Below are positions 21,531 through 24,215 of a stretch of DNA of 24,215 nucleotides, piece after piece. The notes beneath the pieces are model-generated. The model did no database searches. It worked only from the letters and a program-made list of their open reading frames with translations, and was not told the origin of the DNA. The DNA comes from an uncultured Bacilli bacterium. GTDB taxonomy: Bacteria > Bacillota_I > Bacilli_A > RF39 > UBA660. Position numbers and translations under genes: made by a program. The stretch lies in the NCBI GenBank assembly GCA_934096315.1, contig CAKOLT010000017.1, positions 1-24,215 on the forward strand. The letters run 5' to 3'. How positions within the stretch are numbered: the first letter of the stretch is position 1; every line of letters begins with the position of its first letter.

Positions 21531-21761
21531 ATGAATAAATATTTTAAAGGAAAATTGTGGACTCTTATTCTTATTTACACAAAAAAACATAAAAAAATAT
21601 CTGCTGTAAAGTTAGTTGGAGAATTAACCAAAGCTATTGAAGAGTACGAGAATACTCTAAACTTTGGTTATTTGCAGTGTTTAGATTGTCATTCAGATGA
21701 ATTAATTAGTTACGGTACTTACGAAAGAAATGTAGTTGTAAATAATATCTTTATAGAATAA
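21531..21761 (+). pseudogene. Truncated transposon-type zinc-ribbon gene (DUF6431-like N-terminus)
   Basis: The 76-residue product starts after AGGAG. It has an N-terminal helix with SAVKLVGELTKAIEEYENTL and then LQCLDCHSDELISYGTYERN, the first half of a zinc ribbon as seen at the start of DUF6431/transposase-like proteins. The second Cys pair and everything beyond are missing; the frame ends in tandem stops TAA TAG. Directly after it another reading frame, belonging to a surface protein, takes over. This is best read as the left end of a mobile-element gene cut off by recombination. Confidence 0.6.
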
Positions 21762-22621
21762 TAGGTAGTATTTATGATGAGTTAGAGGGGATTAATAAAC
21801 TTAAAGTTATTAAGGCTACAACCCTTAAAGTAGGAGATGGTAGTACTGGGGAAATAACAGAGTTTGCCTGGAACCTGACAACATCTACGGATGATATAAA
21901 CAATAGTCATAGTCAAAATATATGGGCACCAGTAACAGATAGTACTACAGGATATTCTAATGCTAAGGAATTACCTAGTACAGGGAGAGATAATTCAGGA
22001 AGTACTATAATGGAGATGCTAAATTCAGAAGGAGATAATGGTCTATGGTGGGGAGGGAAAAGCGGAATTATGTACTATTATCCCCTCGACGGAAGCTCGA
22101 AAACTATAACCGTGGATTTCTCTGGAGATGAATATAAAATGGAATCTGATGTTCTTAATATGATTTCAAACTCCAGATATTATTTAGCGGGACATGATGT
22201 TTCAAATATTGCAACGACTGCAATGTATATATACGAAAGAACAAATACTGGATACAATAATGGAAGATACGATACTAGCAGGCCATATTATTGGGATGGA
22301 AAGGTAGCCTTAATGTATCCATCAGATTATGGTTATTCTGCAGGAGAGGCTTGTGCAACAAAAACTGATTTATTTGAGTACTACAATGGTTGTGGGAATA
22401 CATTTTTGTTAATATTTTATGGAGGAGAATGGATATTATCGCCAGATTCTCGTACTTCTCACTATTCGTTTGATATCAACGGTTCTGGTATGGTTAATAC
22501 TGTCAGATACCGATACACATATCTTGGACGTTCGGTTCGTCCAGTCTTCTATCTAACCCCAGACGTAATAATAACCGGAGGCACCGGAGAAGAATCAAAC
22601 CCATACCAAGTAAGCAGATAA
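21746..22621 (+). pseudogene. Headless surface protein with a C-terminal lectin-like domain
   Basis: An open frame from the stop at 21743 to TAA 22619-22621 encodes about 290 residues with no start or SD at its head; the first usable ATGs (22010, 22016) are deep inside and lack an SD. The protein reads ATTLKVGDGSTGEITEFAWN, NIWAPVTD, DNGLWWGGKSGIMYYYPLD, then WILSPDSRTSHYS and VRPVFYLTPDVIITGGTGEE. The WxLxP then SVRPVFYL order is typical of secreted proteins with a formylglycine-enzyme/C-type-lectin-like fold (DUF6273-like) in gut Bacillota. The signal peptide and N-terminus are gone. Base use is richer in GC than its neighbours over 22080-22620. A silent cassette for surface variation or simple decay are both possible. 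Confidence 0.6.
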
Positions 22622-22627
22622 TATAAC

Positions 22628-22664
22628 AAAAGAACTTCTTCTATTACGAGGAGGTTCTTTTATT
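22628..22664 (+). terminator. Terminator after the surface-protein fragment
   Basis: AAAAGAACTTCTTC (22628-22641) pairs, with two G-T wobbles, with GAGGAGGTTCTTTT (22648-22661), followed by a short T-rich end. Confidence 0.8.
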
Positions 22665-22725
22665 ATACTACCATATATAACTTTACTAAATATAACTAAG
22701 ATAATGTAAAGTTTTGTAAAATGTA

Positions 22726-22754
22726 TTTACAAATAGAAAAAAATGATATAGAAT
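22726..22754 (+). promoter_or_regulatory. Promoter of mraZ-rsmH
   Basis: TTTACA (22726-22731), 17 bp, TAGAAT (22749-22754). The MraZ boxes begin 11 bp downstream, within the start of the transcript. Confidence 0.7.
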
Positions 22755-22765
22755 ATATACATAGA

Positions 22766-22792
22766 GTGGCAGAAAGTGGTAGAAAGTGGGGG
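22766..22792 (+). promoter_or_regulatory. MraZ boxes (three GTGG repeats)
   Basis: GTGGCAG, GTGGTAG and GTGGGGG start at 22766, 22776 and 22786, exactly 10 bp apart and joined by AAA. This matches the known MraZ operator design of AAAGTGG-type repeats. The third box doubles as the mraZ ribosome binding site (GGGGG), so MraZ binding should shut off its own operon. Confidence 0.82.
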
Positions 22793-22797
22793 ATAGT

Positions 22798-23235
22798 ATG
22801 TTAATGGGAGAGTTTCGTCATAATATAGATGAAAAGAAACGATTAATAATACCTTCTAAATTTAGAGAAGAACTTGGAGATAAAGTTATTATAACAAGGG
22901 GATTAGATGGATGTTTATTTGTTTATTCCTTAGAAGAATGGGATAAAATAGTTTTATCTTTAAAGAACCTACCTTTTACTAAAAAGGATACTAGAATATT
23001 TACTAGATTCTTCTTGTCTGGTGCTACTATATGTGAATTTGATAAGCAAGGCAGAGTGGTTATACCATCTTCTTTAACTGATTATGCAGAAATTAAAAAA
23101 GAATGTACAATCATTGGGGTTAATGATCGTCTGGAAGTTTGGGCATTAGATAAATTTATTGGTCTAATGGATGAAAACTATGATATACTAGATGAAGTTG
23201 CAGAAAACTTATTTGAGGGGGGAAATAATGCATAA
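22798..23235 (+). CDS. mraZ: Transcriptional regulator MraZ
   Basis: A 145-aa protein of the usual length, with two AbrB-like beta modules. The first has GEFRHNIDEKKRLIIPSKFR, and the second has ATICEFDKQGRVVIPSSL, each with the DxxxR motif. I chose ATG 22798 because the GGGGGA SD ends 5 nt before it and family members start M-x-M-G-E; an earlier GTG (22786) is the third MraZ box. MraZ represses the division/cell-wall cluster. It overlaps rsmH by 8 nt. Confidence 0.96.
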   Translation: MLMGEFRHNIDEKKRLIIPSKFREELGDKVIITRGLDGCLFVYSLEEWDKIVLSLKNLPFTKKDTRIFTRFFLSGATICEFDKQGRVVIPSSLTDYAEIKKECTIIGVNDRLEVWALDKFIGLMDENYDILDEVAENLFEGGNNA

Positions 23236-24151
23236 GAGTGTTTTGTTAAACGAATGTATTTTAATGCTTAATCTTAAAGAAGATGGTTGTTATGTTGATG
23301 CTACACTAGGTTATGGTGGGCATACTTCAGAAATATTAAAAAGAGTTAAAAAGGGTAAAGTGTTTTGCTTTGATATGGATGACTATGCTTGTAAGTGTAG
23401 TTATGATAAACTTAGTAAAGATTTTAATAATTTTGAGATAATTAATTCTAATTTTGTTAATTTAAAAGAAGAACTTAATAAGCGTGGTGTTTATGAAATA
23501 GATGGTATTTTATTTGATTTAGGTGTTTCTTCTGTACAGTTAGATGAAAAAGATAGAGGGTTTAGTTTTCATAAGGATGCTAAACTTGATATGAGGATGG
23601 ACAGGAGTAATAAGTTATCTGCATATTCTGTAGTTAATGAATATAGTTTAGATGAGTTAACTAGGATATTTAGAGAATATGGGGAAGAGAAGTATGCTCA
23701 TAGTATTGCAAATAAAATAGTTAAATATAGATCTAATAAGAATATAGAGACTACGTTAGAACTAGTTGATATAATTAGAAGTGGAATGCCTTATAGTGCT
23801 TTTAGAGATCATCATCCGGCGAGAAGGGTATTTCAAGCTATTAGAATAGAAGTTAATAAAGAGTTAGATAATTTAGATAAGGCACTTAGAGATAGTTTGG
23901 ATATGCTTAAAGTAGGAGGAAGATGCTTAGTTATTACATTTCATTCTCTAGAAGATAGAATTGTTAAAGATATATTTAAAGAGTATTCATATATGGATCC
24001 TAATTTAAAGAATTTACCATATATACCCACAGGGTGCACTCCAGAATATAAGATTATTAGTAATAAGATAGTGCCTAGCCGTGAAGAAGTAGAAGAAAAT
24101 AATAGAGCTCGAAGTAGTAAACTTAGAGTAATAGAGAGAATGATAGTGTGA
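23228..24151 (+). CDS. rsmH: 16S rRNA m4C1402 methyltransferase RsmH (MraW)
   Basis: RsmH N4-methylates C1402 of 16S rRNA using S-adenosylmethionine. The start ATG 23228 overlaps the mraZ end and has the SD GAGGGGGG; it gives MHKSVLLNECILML, the standard opening. The 307-aa protein contains VDATLGYGGHTSEIL (SAM site), FDMDDYA, DGILFDLGVSSVQLD, DAKLDMRMD, HHPARRVFQAIRIEVNKEL and ITFHSLEDRIVK. It is complete. In most Bacilli ftsL and a pbp follow; here the remaining 64 bases show no start of a further gene and contain a hairpin. Confidence 0.97.
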   Translation: MHKSVLLNECILMLNLKEDGCYVDATLGYGGHTSEILKRVKKGKVFCFDMDDYACKCSYDKLSKDFNNFEIINSNFVNLKEELNKRGVYEIDGILFDLGVSSVQLDEKDRGFSFHKDAKLDMRMDRSNKLSAYSVVNEYSLDELTRIFREYGEEKYAHSIANKIVKYRSNKNIETTLELVDIIRSGMPYSAFRDHHPARRVFQAIRIEVNKELDNLDKALRDSLDMLKVGGRCLVITFHSLEDRIVKDIFKEYSYMDPNLKNLPYIPTGCTPEYKIISNKIVPSREEVEENNRARSSKLRVIERMIV

Positions 24152-24189
24152 AAAGTTTTATGGAAAACTAGTCATACTTGATAAAAATG

Positions 24190-24213
24190 ATATTAAGATG
24201 AAGATCTTAATAT
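24190..24213 (+). other. Hairpin after rsmH at the window edge
   Basis: ATATTAAGAT (24190-24199), loop GAAG, ATCTTAATAT (24204-24213): a perfect 10-bp stem, 38 bp after the rsmH stop. Whether a T-tract follows is outside the window. It may be the operon terminator or an RNA element in a long mraZ-rsmH-ftsL leader. Confidence 0.5.
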
Positions 24214-24215
24214 AA

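Noticed and set aside
21740..22621. Variable repeat of a diversity-generating retroelement
   Set aside because: No reverse transcriptase, template repeat or accessory gene is in the window; the lectin-like domain alone is not enough.

Overview
The window is AT-rich DNA of a low-GC Bacillota. Promoters are mostly of the sigma-A type, Shine-Dalgarno (SD) sequences are strong, and the standard code is used (TGA is a stop, for example at the end of rsmH). The gene order spoIVFA-spoIVFB-rplU-prp-rpmA, a cotE homologue, RNase J, an L27 with a Prp-type N-terminal extension, and mraZ-rsmH with MraZ boxes all point to class Bacilli. The base composition and the surface-protein style suggest an uncultured gut or host-associated lineage (RF39/Erysipelotrichia-like). 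That placement is inference.

Layout. (1) 1-2280 looks like decayed or acquired DNA. It holds a 5'-truncated gene end, a second gene remnant, a 43-bp imperfect direct repeat 1.1 kb apart enclosing a 191-aa unknown gene, and a GNAT-ASCH gene whose ASCH domain breaks off and continues in frame into a beta-rich, surface-protein-like domain. (2) 3005-8128 carries an OatA-like peptidoglycan O-acetyltransferase with two SGNH modules, the second lacking its serine; then RNase J, a TIGR04086 membrane protein and a DUF421 membrane protein. (3) 8129-12167 carries sporulation-linked genes: cotE with a sigma-K-like promoter, a TasA/camelysin-like secreted protein, a truncated AAA-ATPase-like gene, and spoIVFA-spoIVFB behind a close match to a sigma-E promoter. 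(4) 12151-13183 is the L21 leader and rplU-prp-rpmA operon. (5) 13196-16934 carries a two-helix, VirB2/TrbC-like membrane protein fused to an SGNH hydrolase through an Asn-rich linker, tRNA-Ser(GCU), an HD-domain protein, and a 567-aa regulator with two XRE-type helix-turn-helix domains. (6) 17067-19011 is a structured leader followed by rpsB-tsf; S2 ends in a Rho_N/SAP-like module. (7) 19135-22664 carries a MacB-like ABC transporter fusion, then a truncated transposon-type zinc-ribbon gene abutting a headless surface-protein gene. (8) 22726 to the end is mraZ-rsmH, followed by a hairpin.

How the genes work together. The translation genes (rplU/rpmA with the Prp protease; rpsB/tsf) and mraZ-rsmH are core housekeeping units with visible autoregulatory leaders or operators. 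The cotE, spoIVFA/FB and sigma-E/sigma-K-like promoters together suggest that the organism makes spores or has recently lost that ability. The cell-surface genes (OatA-like, SGNH fusion, TasA-like, surface-domain fragments) show the most domain shuffling. I found no CRISPR array, rRNA, phage module or complete insertion sequence.
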